A stretch of DNA of 64,000 nucleotides from contig NZ_CP088273.1 in assembly GCF_020731415.2 (NCBI RefSeq), forward strand, positions 2,237,001 through 2,301,000, read 5' to 3'. Position numbers and translations under genes: made by a program. This document shows, piece after piece, positions 35,215 to 45,495 of the stretch. Within the stretch, counting starts at the first letter, position 1. Each line of letters starts with the position of its first letter. The DNA is from Phyllobacterium sp. T1293. GTDB lineage: Bacteria > Pseudomonadota > Alphaproteobacteria > Rhizobiales > Rhizobiaceae. The notes under the pieces are model-generated. The model saw nothing but the letters and a program-made list of their open reading frames with translations, had not been told where the DNA came from and ran no database searches.

Positions 35215-36544
35215 GAGTCATGCCTTCGATTACGAGTGTCGGACTGGCAACGCCAAAATTACGATCAATATCATTTGCCGCCACCAGATTGAGGAACATG
35301 TCCTTCAGATTGGAGGCAATCGTGACTTCACTGACCGGATAGGCAAGTTCACCGTTTTCAATCCAGTAACCGGATGCGCCACGGCTATACTGTCCCGTGA
35401 TCATATCGACGCCCTGACCAAAAAGCTCCGTGACATAGAAGCCCGTTCCGACAGCGCGGATCAGCGCTTCGGGTGACTGCTCGCCGGGTTCAATGGCAAA
35501 GTTGGTGGAGGATGGGACCACACCGGAGCCGGAGCGAACGCCGCGCCCATTGGTGCTGAGCCCCAGTTCCTTGCCCGTTGATGTGGACAGGAACCAGTGC
35601 TTCAACACGCCGTTTTCGACCATGGTCAGCGCCTGTCCCTCGATCCCCTCGCCATCGAACGGGCGCGAGGACGACCCGCGAATACGCAGCGGATCATCGG
35701 TGACATTAATGCTTTCAGCGAGGATCTTCTCGTTCATGCGATCTTTGAGAAAGCTCGTCTTGCGCGCAACGGAAGAACCGTTGATGGCGCTGGACAAATG
35801 GGACGCAATACCACGCGCCACACGAGGATCGTACACAACATTGACAAGGCCTGTTTTGGCCTGCCGTGCGCCAAGGCGTTTCACCGCGCGCGCTGCGGCT
35901 GAACGGCCAATGGCAGCCGGGTCCTCAAGCGCATCGAAATGCTGGCGCGAGGAAAAATCATAATCGCGTTCCATTCCCGTGCCGGTGCCGGCAATAGCAC
36001 TGACCGAACGGGAAAACCGCGAGCCCATATAATGGCCGACGAAGCCGCCGGAGGTGACGAGGACCATGCCGCCAAGACCTGCGGAGGCCGATGCACCACC
36101 AGAATTGGTAACGCCTTCAACCGCAAGAGCCGCCTCCTCGGCGGCCAGCGCATCCTGTGTCAGACGCGCGGCTTCGACGACTGTCGGATCAAAGAGATCA
36201 AGATCGCGAATGGTGCGCACCAGACTATCGGAGTCGGCCAGGCCTTCAAAAGCATCATCAGGCGAGACCTTCGCCATGGCGACGGCGCGCTCGGCAAGAA
36301 TTTTTGGATCGGAACCGGCGGTTGCCGATATGCTTGCCACTTTCCTGCCAACAAAGACGCGCAGGGAGAAATCGTCACTTTCCGAAGATTCGGTCGCCTC
36401 GACCTTGCCAAGCCTGACGCTGACGCCCGTGGACCGCGAACGCACGACAACCGCATCGGCGGCGTCGGCTCCGGCTTTGCGTGCGGCTTCGACAAGCGCA
36501 GCAGCATTGTCAACGAATTCGCGGGAATTGGCCGGCTCGATCAT
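35201..36544 (-). CDS. pmbA: TldD/PmbA-family protein (PmbA-like)
   Basis: This 447-residue protein shows the PmbA layout: AGADAADAVVVRSRSTGVSVR, then FSLRVFVGRKVASISAT and the C-terminal SGVVPSSTNFAIEPGEQSPEALI and RGASGYWIENGELAYPVSEVTIA. In E. coli PmbA (TldE) is the non-catalytic partner of the TldD protease that matures antibiotic peptides and affects gyrase poison responses. Here the HExxxH metal motif of TldD is absent, as expected for PmbA. The start at 36544 has AGGG six bases upstream; ATGs at 36550 and beyond are alternatives. It is first in the run with cysQ. Confidence 0.88.
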   Translation of the reverse strand: MIEPANSREFVDNAAALVEAARKAGADAADAVVVRSRSTGVSVRLGKVEATESSESDDFSLRVFVGRKVASISATAGSDPKILAERAVAMAKVSPDDAFEGLADSDSLVRTIRDLDLFDPTVVEAARLTQDALAAEEAALAVEGVTNSGGASASAGLGGMVLVTSGGFVGHYMGSRFSRSVSAIAGTGTGMERDYDFSSRQHFDALEDPAAIGRSAAARAVKRLGARQAKTGLVNVVYDPRVARGIASHLSSAINGSSVARKTSFLKDRMNEKILAESINVTDDPLRIRGSSSRPFDGEGIEGQALTMVENGVLKHWFLSTSTGKELGLSTNGRGVRSGSGVVPSSTNFAIEPGEQSPEALIRAVGTGFYVTELFGQGVDMITGQYSRGASGYWIENGELAYPVSEVTIASNLKDMFLNLVAANDIDRNFGVASPTLVIEGMTLAGK

Positions 36545-36687
36545 ATTCATCCCTAGAGTTGATTGCATGATAGGATGCAAGGACATATCTGACCAATAAT
36601 CAGATGATGCACTGCCTCCTATATGGTGCAAATTTGGGTCTATCAAGGCAAACACGCGTAACATTCGCAACAGACTGGGTCAGGCTC

Positions 36688-38508
36688 ATGCTTTCACAAA
36701 GCGGCAATCTCTATTTTCAGGCTCTGGCTTTGCTGGCTGGAGCAATCATTGCCGCCCCATTGTTCAAGCGGTTGGGCCTTGGAACAGTGCTGGGATATCT
36801 GGCGGCGGGCCTTTTGATCGGACCGCTGGCCAATCTGATCACCGATGGCGAGCAGGTCCTGCATTTCTCCGAACTCGGTGTGGTTTTCCTGCTGTTTGTC
36901 ATCGGCCTTGAACTGAAGCCGACGCGCCTTTGGAACATGCGCCATGCGATTTTCGGCCTTGGTGCTGCGCAGGTCATCGTCTCAGGCGCCGTTTTGACCG
37001 GGCTCATTCTCGCCTTCCATCTCATGAGCTGGCAGGGCGCAGTGGTTATCGGCTTCGGTCTTGCCCTGTCATCCACCGCCTTCGCCATGCAGATATTGGA
37101 AGAGCGCGGCGAAACCAATATGCCGCATGGTCAGACATCCTTTGCCATTCTGCTGTTTCAGGATCTAGCCATCGTTCCTCTGCTGGCAATGATTCCCGTG
37201 CTTGCGCCGGGCTCTGCCCAACACGAAGCCGATCCTCTCGGCAAGTTCCTGATCGCTATCATCTGCATCGGCGCAATCGTTGCCGTTGGTCGTTATCTGC
37301 TCAACCCGCTGTTTCGCTTTATCGCCAACACAGGCGCGCGCGAGGTGATGATTGCCGCCGCCTTGTTCGTCGTGCTCGGTGCGGCAATGCTGATGCAGTT
37401 TGCCGGGCTTTCCATGGCTATGGGTGCTTTCATTGCCGGGGTGCTGCTGGCTGAATCGTCCTATCGGCACGAACTGGAAGCGGATATTGAGCCATTTCGC
37501 GGTATCTTCCTCGGCCTGTTCTTCATGGCGGTCGGGCTGTCGATTGACCTCAAAGTTATCCTTGCCGACTGGCAAATGATCCTTCTTGCTGTTCCTGTGT
37601 TCATGGCCGTCAAGGCTCTGGTCGTCTATGTGCTGGCGCGGCTTTTCCGCTGCAATCATAATGATGCGATCCGTATCGCCTTCTTCTTGCCGCAGGGCGG
37701 TGAGTTCGGTTTCGTACTGTTCACGACAGCCGCGGCGGCAGGATTACTGAGCACCTCGACAGCCTCCGAGATGATCGCCGTTGTCACATTATCCATGGCG
37801 GTCATGCCGCTATCGGTCGCACTCGGTAATCGCTTTCTCGTTGATGCGAATGCGGAAGAACAGATTGACGAGGATTTTGATGGTGCCGCCGGAGCCGATG
37901 TTCTGATGATCGGCTTTTCGCGCTATGGCCAGATTGCAGCGCAAATCCTTCTGGCTGGTGGTACGAGTGTCACACTGATCGATGCTTCTGCTGACCGCAT
38001 CCGTGCCGCCTCGAAGTTTGGCTTCCGCATTTATTTCGGTGACGGCACCCGCAAGGAAGTGCTGGAGGCAGCTGGTATCCGGCAGGCGAAGATTGTCGCC
38101 GTCTGTACGCACAAGCGGGAGACCACGGACAAGATCGTTGATCTGATCCAGTCGGAATATCCTGATATCAAGCTGTTCGTGCGCTCCTATGATCGCGGCC
38201 ACACGCTGAAATTGCGCGCCAAGGGCGTGCAGTATGAATTGCGTGAAACTTTCGAGTCGGGCCTGCTTTTTGGCCGCCGCACGCTGGAAGAACTCGGAAC
38301 GAGCGAAGATGTGGCCTATGAGATCATGGAAGACATCCGCAGTCGCGATGAAGACCGGCTGCACATTCAGGCGTCGGAAGGGCTGATGGCGGGCAATGAC
38401 CTGTTGCTGACGCGGCCAGTAACGCCGGAACCGCTGATCAAGCCAACGCGCGAATCCAAGCGTATCGATACGGAAGAGATGCTTCCAGACCCGGAACCCG
38501 CAGAATAG
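36688..38508 (+). CDS. Monovalent cation:proton antiporter-2 family protein (KefB/C-like)
   Basis: The 606-residue protein has an N-terminal transporter domain of about 12-13 helices (residues ~1-390) with SELGVVFLLFVIGLELKP and LFQDLAIVPLLAMIP, typical of CPA2 exchangers. The C-terminal RCK/TrkA-N domain (~410-520) begins DVLMIGFSRYGQIAAQIL, where the glycine-rich nucleotide motif has a serine in place of the usual second glycine. It likely exports K+ in exchange for H+ under electrophile stress. I start at 36688 (MLSQSGNLYF); an upstream ATG at 36604 adds a poorly conserved stretch. It is divergent from pmbA. Confidence 0.9.
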   Translation: MLSQSGNLYFQALALLAGAIIAAPLFKRLGLGTVLGYLAAGLLIGPLANLITDGEQVLHFSELGVVFLLFVIGLELKPTRLWNMRHAIFGLGAAQVIVSGAVLTGLILAFHLMSWQGAVVIGFGLALSSTAFAMQILEERGETNMPHGQTSFAILLFQDLAIVPLLAMIPVLAPGSAQHEADPLGKFLIAIICIGAIVAVGRYLLNPLFRFIANTGAREVMIAAALFVVLGAAMLMQFAGLSMAMGAFIAGVLLAESSYRHELEADIEPFRGIFLGLFFMAVGLSIDLKVILADWQMILLAVPVFMAVKALVVYVLARLFRCNHNDAIRIAFFLPQGGEFGFVLFTTAAAAGLLSTSTASEMIAVVTLSMAVMPLSVALGNRFLVDANAEEQIDEDFDGAAGADVLMIGFSRYGQIAAQILLAGGTSVTLIDASADRIRAASKFGFRIYFGDGTRKEVLEAAGIRQAKIVAVCTHKRETTDKIVDLIQSEYPDIKLFVRSYDRGHTLKLRAKGVQYELRETFESGLLFGRRTLEELGTSEDVAYEIMEDIRSRDEDRLHIQASEGLMAGNDLLLTRPVTPEPLIKPTRESKRIDTEEMLPDPEPAE

Positions 38509-38630
38509 TCCCGTGTCGACGCTGGCAAGGCACTGATATTACCGCGCTCGGGTAAGTAGGCATACGGATTCTGATATCGCAACGCCTCAGATACAAGAGA
38601 TGAATTCGCGTTCAGACAGGCGCATTCATC

Positions 38631-38804
38631 ATGATGACCTTTGTAATCGCCGCTGCTGGTGGATTGGCATCCTTTGTCTATCGTGTATGTCGCGCACCAA
38701 GAGTTAAGCGCTTTGCCATGGCGCTGCTGTGGTATGGCATGGCACTTTTCGGAGCAGCCTTCTGGTACCTCGTTTATCTCAAGGCAATATCAATGTTTTC
38801 GTGA
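38631..38804 (+). CDS. Small membrane protein (57 aa), hypothetical
   Basis: This short open frame has two hydrophobic segments (MMTFVIAAAGGLASFVY and MALLWYGMALFGAAFWYLVY) separated by a basic linker with CRAPRVKRF, the pattern of a two-helix membrane microprotein. It lies 122 bases after the antiporter on the same strand and ends 21 bases from the convergent patatin gene. The ribosome-binding site is weak. I recognise no family, so the call rests on composition and position only. Confidence 0.4.
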   Translation: MMTFVIAAAGGLASFVYRVCRAPRVKRFAMALLWYGMALFGAAFWYLVYLKAISMFS

Positions 38805-38825
38805 TCAGAAAGCCGATCGCTGCCG

Positions 38826-39728
38826 CTATTCCTGCTCGGCGTGTTCCGTATAGGTGATGGCGGCATCAACGGCGCGCTTCAACTCGTCCTTGATACCGAT
38901 TGATTCGTTCAACACCTGTTCAACCCGCAGGAAATCCAGAACGCCGAAACGGGCAACGCTGGGCCGCAGAAAGATGGCAGGTGGATCGGTGCGCAGCCGC
39001 GTGGCGATGATGGATTGCATCATCAGCTGGCTAGCGCCGAACATGGCGTCAATCGATGACGGGAATTTACGCCCGTCGCCTTCCGGGCCACCAACCACAT
39101 CAATGCCGATGACGAATTTCGCCTTATCCTTGAGATGATCAAACGGCACCGGATTGTAGATGCCGCCATCAATCAGCACCCGGTCATCCCGGCGCACTGG
39201 ACGAAACAATGCCGGAATGGCGGCGGAGGCGGCAATGGCGTTGAAAAGATCGCCTTCGTTGATCGGGATTTCGCGCTGGCCGTAAAAGTCGGTTGCCGTC
39301 ACGCTGAGCGGTATGGGCAATTCCTCGAATGTGTCAGGGATCTGTTCCGGCAAAAAGGTCTTGAGAACCTTTTCGATGTTGAACTGGCTGAAGCGGATGC
39401 CTCCGCCGAACATTTCGCCAAAAGTCGCCGGGCGCAGACGCCAAAGGCGTGCCGCTATTTCGGCACGCCGTGACAGGGTGGCAATGGCATATTCGCGGAT
39501 GTCCCGACCGGCCATGCCGGCCGCCATGCCCGCACCCATAATCGCACCGATGGAAGATCCTGAAATGGCCACCGGTTTGATGCCAAGCTCGTCCAATGCC
39601 TCGATGACATTAATATGCGCCAATCCCCTCGCCCCGCCGCCGCCAAAGGCAATAGCAAAGCTCGGCGAACTGCTGACAACACTGGTGCCAGCAGAACCGG
39701 ATATATTTTCGAGATCACGCGCAATCAT
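38826..39728 (-). CDS. Patatin-like phospholipase
   Basis: The 300-residue patatin-fold protein has the oxyanion motif FGGGGARGLAH at ~28-38, the nucleophile elbow SGSSIGAIMGA with Ser59, and the dyad Asp in VLIDGGIYNPVP. This makes it a lipid acyl hydrolase, probably a lysophospholipase or phospholipase A of the RssA/YjjU type. No signal peptide is visible. It stands 13 bases after the M16 pair on the same strand and may be co-transcribed with it. Confidence 0.92.
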   Translation of the reverse strand: MIARDLENISGSAGTSVVSSSPSFAIAFGGGGARGLAHINVIEALDELGIKPVAISGSSIGAIMGAGMAAGMAGRDIREYAIATLSRRAEIAARLWRLRPATFGEMFGGGIRFSQFNIEKVLKTFLPEQIPDTFEELPIPLSVTATDFYGQREIPINEGDLFNAIAASAAIPALFRPVRRDDRVLIDGGIYNPVPFDHLKDKAKFVIGIDVVGGPEGDGRKFPSSIDAMFGASQLMMQSIIATRLRTDPPAIFLRPSVARFGVLDFLRVEQVLNESIGIKDELKRAVDAAITYTEHAEQE

Positions 39729-39741
39729 GGCATATCCTCAA

Positions 39742-41061
39742 TCAGGACTGGGGCGGACCAACAATCAGAATAGCCGGTTCGGTTTCCAGCAATTTCTTCG
39801 CCGCAGCCTTTACCTGATCCAGCGTCACAGCATTGATCAGGTCTGCCCGCTTGTCGATATAGTCCCGGCCAAGATGTTCATCCTGAAGCCCGATCAGCGT
39901 GCTGGCAACGGCGGATGATGAATCCAGATTACTGATGGCGTAAGACCCGACAAGGTATTTCTTGGCTTCGACCAGTTCATCCTCCGTCGGGCCATCCTTG
40001 GCCATGCGGGCAACTTCATCCTTGATAATTTGCAAGGTTTCGCCTGCACGGTCGGAGCGGGTTGCCGTTGAAATCGTCAGCGCCGCCATATGATCGCGGC
40101 TGACCAGAGCCGAGCCGGCGGAATAGGCAAGGCCACGCTTCTCGCGAACCTCGTTGTAGATACGGGACGAAAAACTGCCGCCGCCCAGAATATGGTTCAT
40201 GATAAAGGCCGGGAAGAAATCAGCATCCTGCCGCCGTACGCCCGGATAGACCATGGAAATTGATGTCTGCGGCAGGGGATAGTCGACGCGGGTTGTTTTG
40301 CCCAAGGCAAGTTTTGCGTCCTTGATGGGCTCAAGCTGCGCCTTCTCGGGCAGATTGCCAAAAACCTTGTCGAGCAAAGGAGCCAGCTGTTCGGGACTGA
40401 TTGAACCGACAACACCAACGATCAGCTTGTCACGGGCAAAGACGTGGCTGTGATAGCCGACAAGATCATCACGTGTGATGGATGCCAGACTGGCTTCAGT
40501 GCCCTGCGACTGGCGACCATAGGGATGATCACCATAGAGCGCTTCGGCAAATTTGCGCCCGGCGATGGTGTTCGGATCACGTTCCGACGCCTTGATATTG
40601 GCAACAAGCTGCTGGCGAATACGATCAATCGGTGCCTGATCGAAACGCGGCTTGTTCACCGCAAGCGCCAGAAGATCAACCGCCTCATCGCGCTTATCGG
40701 CGAGCATACGCATAGAACCTGAAATACGGTCATCATCGGCACTGAAACCCATTTCAGCGCCGACATTGTCGAGCTTTTCCTGAAACGCATCTGAATTGAG
40801 ATCACCGGCGCCCTCGTCAAAGAGGCCGGTCATCAGATTGGCGAGACCTTCCTTGCCTTTGGGGTCCTGCGCCGAACCGCCCTCGAAGGAAAACCGCAGG
40901 GCGATCAGCGGAACAAAATCGTCCTGCACCAGCCAGGCACGAATGCCCTTGGGTGAAACCACTTCCTTGATTTCCACCGCATAAACGGGTGCGGCGGCGA
41001 AGATAACGAAAAGGAATGCAGCAGCGATCCTGCCGAAAACGGGTGTCAACATTCTGGTCAT
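39742..41061 (-). CDS. M16-family peptidase partner (no HxxEH)
   Basis: The 439-residue protein has a signal peptide ([18 protein letters not shown]) and two M16 domains. Where the zinc-binding HxxEH should lie it reads [18 protein letters not shown], so the metal ligands are missing. The C-terminal part has [18 protein letters not shown] and the PxxxxR-like substrate loop typical of the non-catalytic half. It overlaps the catalytic partner by four bases, and the pair probably forms a periplasmic heterodimer. Confidence 0.88.
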   Translation of the reverse strand: MTRMLTPVFGRIAAAFLFVIFAAAPVYAVEIKEVVSPKGIRAWLVQDDFVPLIALRFSFEGGSAQDPKGKEGLANLMTGLFDEGAGDLNSDAFQEKLDNVGAEMGFSADDDRISGSMRMLADKRDEAVDLLALAVNKPRFDQAPIDRIRQQLVANIKASERDPNTIAGRKFAEALYGDHPYGRQSQGTEASLASITRDDLVGYHSHVFARDKLIVGVVGSISPEQLAPLLDKVFGNLPEKAQLEPIKDAKLALGKTTRVDYPLPQTSISMVYPGVRRQDADFFPAFIMNHILGGGSFSSRIYNEVREKRGLAYSAGSALVSRDHMAALTISTATRSDRAGETLQIIKDEVARMAKDGPTEDELVEAKKYLVGSYAISNLDSSSAVASTLIGLQDEHLGRDYIDKRADLINAVTLDQVKAAAKKLLETEPAILIVGPPQS

Positions 41062-42524
41062 TGGATGACTCCCTCAGTTTGCGGCTGAACAGGTGCAGCT
41101 TCACCTGTTGACGGTATTTTCTCGTCGGGTTTGCCGTCCTCCGGCATCAGGTAACTGGTGACAGAACGGGCGTCGACAAGATAGCGCTTGGCCACATCCT
41201 TGATATCCTGAACCTTTACCGCCTGAATACGATCTGGCCATTCCTGAATGTCCTTGATCGTCTGGCCTGTTGAAAGCGTCGAGCCATAGATGCGGGCCAT
41301 TCCTGCCTGACTGTCACGGGCGAAGATAACGCTTTTCAAAAAGCGGTTACGCGCCTGTTCCAACTCGTCTTCTGTCACGCCGTCCTTGATGATACGGGCG
41401 ATCTGCGCGTCAACACCGGCCTCGACCTGCTGCAGCGAGGCCGAACCACGCGGCGCGCCATAAACAGAGAACGTGCCGTCGTCCAGCGATCCGCCCTGAT
41501 AATAGACGCCAGCACTGGCGGCGAGCCCATCCTTGACAACAAGTGCCTGATACACGCGGCTGCGCGTCGAACCACCGAGAATTTCACTCAGAAGATCAAG
41601 CGCTTCGGCTTCGCCCGGTTTGGCATTGTTATAGGACGGCACGAGCCATAATTTCTGGAAACTTGGCTGCGATACGCGCGGATCGGCCAGCGATACGGTG
41701 CGCTTGGTGTTTTGCTCCGGTTCCTGCGGCCTTATGCGTTTACCGGGTTCCGAGCGGCGTGGCACCTTGCCATAGGTCTTTTCAGCCAGCGCTTTCACTG
41801 TGTCCGCATCAACGTCACCCGAAACGACGAGCGTCGCATTATTGGGCGTATAGAATTTCTCATAGAATGCCAGAGCATCCTTGAGGTTGAGCTGCTCCAT
41901 TTCGTGCAACCAGCCAATGACCGGGAACCGGTAAGGATGGTTCTGGTAAAGCGTTGCGTTGACTTCTTCAGACAAAAGCGCCGCCGGATTGGTATCAACG
42001 CGTGAACGGCGCTCTTCCAGAACAACGTCACGCTCTGTCTTCACCACCTCATCATTGAGGATGAGGTTTTCCATGCGGTCCGCCTCATAGGTCATGACCA
42101 TTTCGAGCGCCTGCGGCGATACCTGCTGGAAGAAGGCCGTATAATCATAGGAGGTGAAGGCGTTTTCCTGACCGCCGATCTCGGCAACCTTGCGGGAAAA
42201 TTCACCCGCCGGATAGGTCTTGGTCGCCTTGAACATCAGATGTTCAAAGAAATGCGCAATGCCCGACTTGCCGGGGTCTTCATCGGCTGATCCCACATGA
42301 TACCACAGCATATGGGTGACAACGGGCGCGCGATGGTCGGGGATCACCACGACCTCAAGTCCATTTTCCAGATGGAAGGACGAGACACCGGCGCTATCGG
42401 CTTTCTGAACCTCTGCGGTCAGCTGCGCCATGGTCTGGGCATGTGTGGGAAGAATGAAACCGGCTGTCGATAATGTTCCGGCCAAAACGAATGCCGCAAT
42501 CGTGCGGCCTATTACTTGCGACAT
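41058..42524 (-). CDS. M16-family zinc metallopeptidase (catalytic partner)
   Basis: This 488-residue protein has a signal peptide ending [10 protein letters not shown]. The zinc motif [12 protein letters not shown] gives His91, Glu94 and His95 (HxxEH), with a downstream Glu in the helix [14 protein letters not shown] region. It is a pitrilysin-type peptidase expected to degrade peptides in the periplasm. The ATG at 42524 has GAAGGAAG upstream, and a TTG one codon before is a less likely start. The 4-base overlap with its non-catalytic partner indicates a coupled pair. Confidence 0.92.
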   Translation of the reverse strand: MSQVIGRTIAAFVLAGTLSTAGFILPTHAQTMAQLTAEVQKADSAGVSSFHLENGLEVVVIPDHRAPVVTHMLWYHVGSADEDPGKSGIAHFFEHLMFKATKTYPAGEFSRKVAEIGGQENAFTSYDYTAFFQQVSPQALEMVMTYEADRMENLILNDEVVKTERDVVLEERRSRVDTNPAALLSEEVNATLYQNHPYRFPVIGWLHEMEQLNLKDALAFYEKFYTPNNATLVVSGDVDADTVKALAEKTYGKVPRRSEPGKRIRPQEPEQNTKRTVSLADPRVSQPSFQKLWLVPSYNNAKPGEAEALDLLSEILGGSTRSRVYQALVVKDGLAASAGVYYQGGSLDDGTFSVYGAPRGSASLQQVEAGVDAQIARIIKDGVTEDELEQARNRFLKSVIFARDSQAGMARIYGSTLSTGQTIKDIQEWPDRIQAVKVQDIKDVAKRYLVDARSVTSYLMPEDGKPDEKIPSTGEAAPVQPQTEGVIQ

Positions 42525-42562
42525 CAATCTTCCTTCGCAATCCTGTTCAACAATGCAGCGGT

Positions 42563-43120
42563 TTAGCCGCTCAACGTGACAAATCGTATGATTGTTCCGC
42601 CATAGTGACGTTCTTCCACCACCGCGAATCGCGGATCAAGGTTGATTACGGCTTCCGCCTCTTCTTCAAGCACGAGAAGTGTGTCGGGATTGAGCCAGCC
42701 GCCCTCAAGAGCGGATTTGAAGGCACGTTCTCCAAGACCTTTGCCATAGGGCGGGTCGGCGAAGACGAGATCAAACGGCTCGATTGTCCCCGCTTCGCCA
42801 AGTTTAGCGGCATCGCGGCGGAAAATCTTGGTGTTGCCAAGCAGGCCGAAGGCTTCGACATTGGTGCGGATCAGACCGCGCCCCTCGGTCGATTCCTCGA
42901 TGAACACACCATAGCGCGCACCGCGCGATATGGCTTCAAGGCCCAATGCGCCCGTCCCGGCAAAAAGATCAAGCACGCGGGTTGCTTCAAACTTTTCCGG
43001 ATAATTATGCACCAGAATGTTGAAAAGGCTTTCCCGCGTCCGATCCGTGGTTGGCCGGATGGCATTGGTGTTTGGCGTTGCCAATGCCCGCCCGCGAAAT
43101 TTGCCGCCGACAATGCGCAT
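42563..43120 (-). CDS. rsmD: 16S rRNA (guanine(966)-N(2))-methyltransferase RsmD
   Basis: The 185-residue enzyme methylates G966 of 16S rRNA. The start [13 protein letters not shown] at 43120 is the family's standard opening. The SAM-binding motif is [20 protein letters not shown] and the catalytic motif FADPPYGKG. It follows rluB by 11 bases, forming a two-gene rRNA modification unit. Confidence 0.95.
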   Translation of the reverse strand: MRIVGGKFRGRALATPNTNAIRPTTDRTRESLFNILVHNYPEKFEATRVLDLFAGTGALGLEAISRGARYGVFIEESTEGRGLIRTNVEAFGLLGNTKIFRRDAAKLGEAGTIEPFDLVFADPPYGKGLGERAFKSALEGGWLNPDTLLVLEEEAEAVINLDPRFAVVEERHYGGTIIRFVTLSG

Positions 43121-43131
43121 CAAATCCACGC

Positions 43132-44955
43132 CTACGGCTTAGGCTTGCGTGGGGGACGACCTGCACCGCCGCCAGAACCACCACTGCGCGGACCCTTCGG
43201 GCCACCATAGGGCCGATCGCCGGAGCGACCATCCTGCCTGCCTGGACCACCGCCTGCGCCATAGGGACGCCCGGAGCGCGCCGGACGTTCAGACTGTGAC
43301 GATGGCTTGCCGCCATTGGCTTCGCGCTCCTTCAGCTCGGCACGCTCCCGTTTACCGACGCGCGGTGGACGGGGCGCGCGCGGACCATCGCGTGAACCCT
43401 CAGGACGGTCCGCTCCGAAGGAACGCTTCGGACGTTCGGCTCTGTCATCATCAGCACGGGGCGGGCGTGGAGAATAGCTGCGTGGCTTGTCACCACCCGC
43501 ATAGGCGCCGGCCGGACGTTCACGCTGCGGGCGATCACCGGCAGGACGCGAAGAGCCTTCTTCGAAACGCCTCGGCTTGTCAGAACGGGGAGCATCCGAG
43601 TTTCTGCGCTCACCGCGTGGCTCACCTGTTTTGGCCTTGGGCTTGCCGACCGGACGCGCACCGGGCGCCATCCAGACATTGGCAGAACGCGCACGCGGCG
43701 GTAGCGGCTCCTCAGCCTTTGCACCTTTGCCTCTCGGCGCAGAAGCATCACGCGGCTTGCGCTCATCGGCGCGCGGCGCACGCGCCGGACGCTCATCACG
43801 GCCCCCACGCGCATCGCGCGAAGCGCCGGGGCGTTCGCTGCGATCCGTTGTCAGACGCGACAGGGATTCTTCGCGCTTCTCGTCCTTGGACTTGCGCGGG
43901 CCACGGCTTTTGGCAACAGGCGCACTTGAAATCCACTCGGAGGAGCGACGCGCTGGACGATCAGCAGCAGGCTGCTGCACCACCGCCTCACCTTTTACCG
44001 CATCATTGGAGAAAACATTGATAATCGGCGCTTCAAAATCAGCACCGGATTCTTCGATCAGGCGCTCGCCGAGCTGGTCACGCAGAGTGCGGCCATTCAT
44101 CTCCCGCACCGAACCCTCGGGCAGATCGCTCAACTGGAACGGGCCATAGGAAATGCGGATCAGGCGATTGACCGAAAGGCCAAGCGCGCCAAGCACATTC
44201 TTGACTTCGCGGTTCTTGCCTTCGCGCAAGCCCATCATGATCCAGACATTGGAGCCCTGCTCGCGTTCCAGCGTCGCTTCAATCGCGCCATAGAACACGC
44301 CCTCAACGGCAATACCGTCTTTCAGCGTATCAAGTTTTTCCTGCGTCACGCTGCCATGGGCGCGGACACGGTAGCGGCGCAGCCAGCCGGTGGATGGCAA
44401 TTCAAGCGCGCGCGACAGGCCGCCATCATTGGTCAGCAGCAGAAGGCCTTCCGTGTTGATATCAAGACGGCCGACGGACAGAACCCGCGGCATATCCTTC
44501 GGCAGCGATTCAAACACAGTCTGGCGCCCTTCCGGGTCGCGATTGGTCGTCACGAGACCCGCAGGCTTGTGATAGAGCCACAGACGGGTGCGTTCCTTTT
44601 GCGGCAATGGCTTGCCGTCAACCTCGATGCGGTCTTCGCGCTTGACGTTGATCGCGGGGCTGGCAAGCACCTTGCCATTGACCGAGATACGCCCTGCGGC
44701 GATCATCGTTTCGGCTTCGCGGCGCGAGGCTATGCCTGCGCGGGCAAGGCGCTTGGCGATACGCTCGCTGTCATCAACTGGCGCTTCTTCAAAAGATGAT
44801 TTGCGCGGTCCGCGCGTCGCGGGGTCCCGCGCACCATCATCATATTTGCGCGGGGCCGGACGGCCACCACGGCCGCCATCAGCGCCCTTCTTGTCGAAGC
44901 TGCGCTTTTCAAAGGGACGTTTACCGCCCTTTCCGTCATCATTTGAACTGGTCAT
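43132..44955 (-). CDS. rluB: Pseudouridine synthase of the RsuA/RluB family with long low-complexity tail
   Basis: The core holds an S4 RNA-binding domain at residues ~60-110 ([20 protein letters not shown]) and a pseudouridine synthase domain at ~115-310 with the catalytic Asp in [18 protein letters not shown]. It is the 23S rRNA U2605 enzyme by similarity. The C-terminal ~280 residues and the first ~55 are rich in Arg, Pro, Gly, Asp and Ser, with repeats such as RPAR, GERRNS and DRPQRERP; they should be disordered and basic. At 607 residues it is about twice the length of E. coli RluB (291). Such tails are common in rhizobial members. Confidence 0.92.
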   Translation of the reverse strand: MTSSNDDGKGGKRPFEKRSFDKKGADGGRGGRPAPRKYDDGARDPATRGPRKSSFEEAPVDDSERIAKRLARAGIASRREAETMIAAGRISVNGKVLASPAINVKREDRIEVDGKPLPQKERTRLWLYHKPAGLVTTNRDPEGRQTVFESLPKDMPRVLSVGRLDINTEGLLLLTNDGGLSRALELPSTGWLRRYRVRAHGSVTQEKLDTLKDGIAVEGVFYGAIEATLEREQGSNVWIMMGLREGKNREVKNVLGALGLSVNRLIRISYGPFQLSDLPEGSVREMNGRTLRDQLGERLIEESGADFEAPIINVFSNDAVKGEAVVQQPAADRPARRSSEWISSAPVAKSRGPRKSKDEKREESLSRLTTDRSERPGASRDARGGRDERPARAPRADERKPRDASAPRGKGAKAEEPLPPRARSANVWMAPGARPVGKPKAKTGEPRGERRNSDAPRSDKPRRFEEGSSRPAGDRPQRERPAGAYAGGDKPRSYSPRPPRADDDRAERPKRSFGADRPEGSRDGPRAPRPPRVGKRERAELKEREANGGKPSSQSERPARSGRPYGAGGGPGRQDGRSGDRPYGGPKGPRSGGSGGGAGRPPRKPKP

Positions 44956-45033
44956 GGAATGTTTGCCTTTCAGCGGGGCTAACTACCAGCTATGACGGCA
45001 GCTTGCGAGTAAATTCTGGACAATGAGTGCAGC

Positions 45034-45495
45034 GTGAACCAAAAAACTGATCCTATGGGACCTATGGACCTTGCATTGGCCGAGGCAAGAGCCGCGGCAA
45101 AGCGTGGTGAAGTGCCTGTTGGCGCTGTTCTGGTGAAGGACGGCAAGGTACTTGCGCAGGCAGGAAATCGCACGCGCGAACTTAATGATCCAACGGCTCA
45201 TGCCGAGGTTCTTGTCATCCGGGCCGCTTGCACAATGCTCGATGATGAACGGCTGACGGGTTGCGATCTTTATGTGACGCTTGAACCCTGCACCATGTGC
45301 GCTGCGGCGATTTCCTTCGCCCGCATCCGGCGTTTGTATTATGGCGCGCAGGATATGAAGGGCGGCGGCGTGGAAAATGGCGCACGGTTTTTTGCGCAAC
45401 CAACCTGTCATCATGCGCCGGAGGTCTATTCCGGCTTCCAGGAACAGGAAGCCGAAATTATCCTCAAGGAATTCTTCCGCGCCAGACGGCTTTAG
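45034..45495 (+). CDS. tadA: tRNA-specific adenosine deaminase TadA
   Basis: TadA converts the wobble adenosine of tRNA-Arg(ACG) to inosine. The zinc site is THAEVLVIR with His and catalytic Glu, and EPCTMCAAA with two cysteines. The 153-residue call uses a GTG at 45034; ATGs at 45055 and 45064 are good alternatives since the conserved text starts at MDLALAEARAAAKRGEVPVGA. It is divergent from rluB, and its last four bases overlap the convergent DUF4105 gene. Confidence 0.94.
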   Translation: MNQKTDPMGPMDLALAEARAAAKRGEVPVGAVLVKDGKVLAQAGNRTRELNDPTAHAEVLVIRAACTMLDDERLTGCDLYVTLEPCTMCAAAISFARIRRLYYGAQDMKGGGVENGARFFAQPTCHHAPEVYSGFQEQEAEIILKEFFRARRL

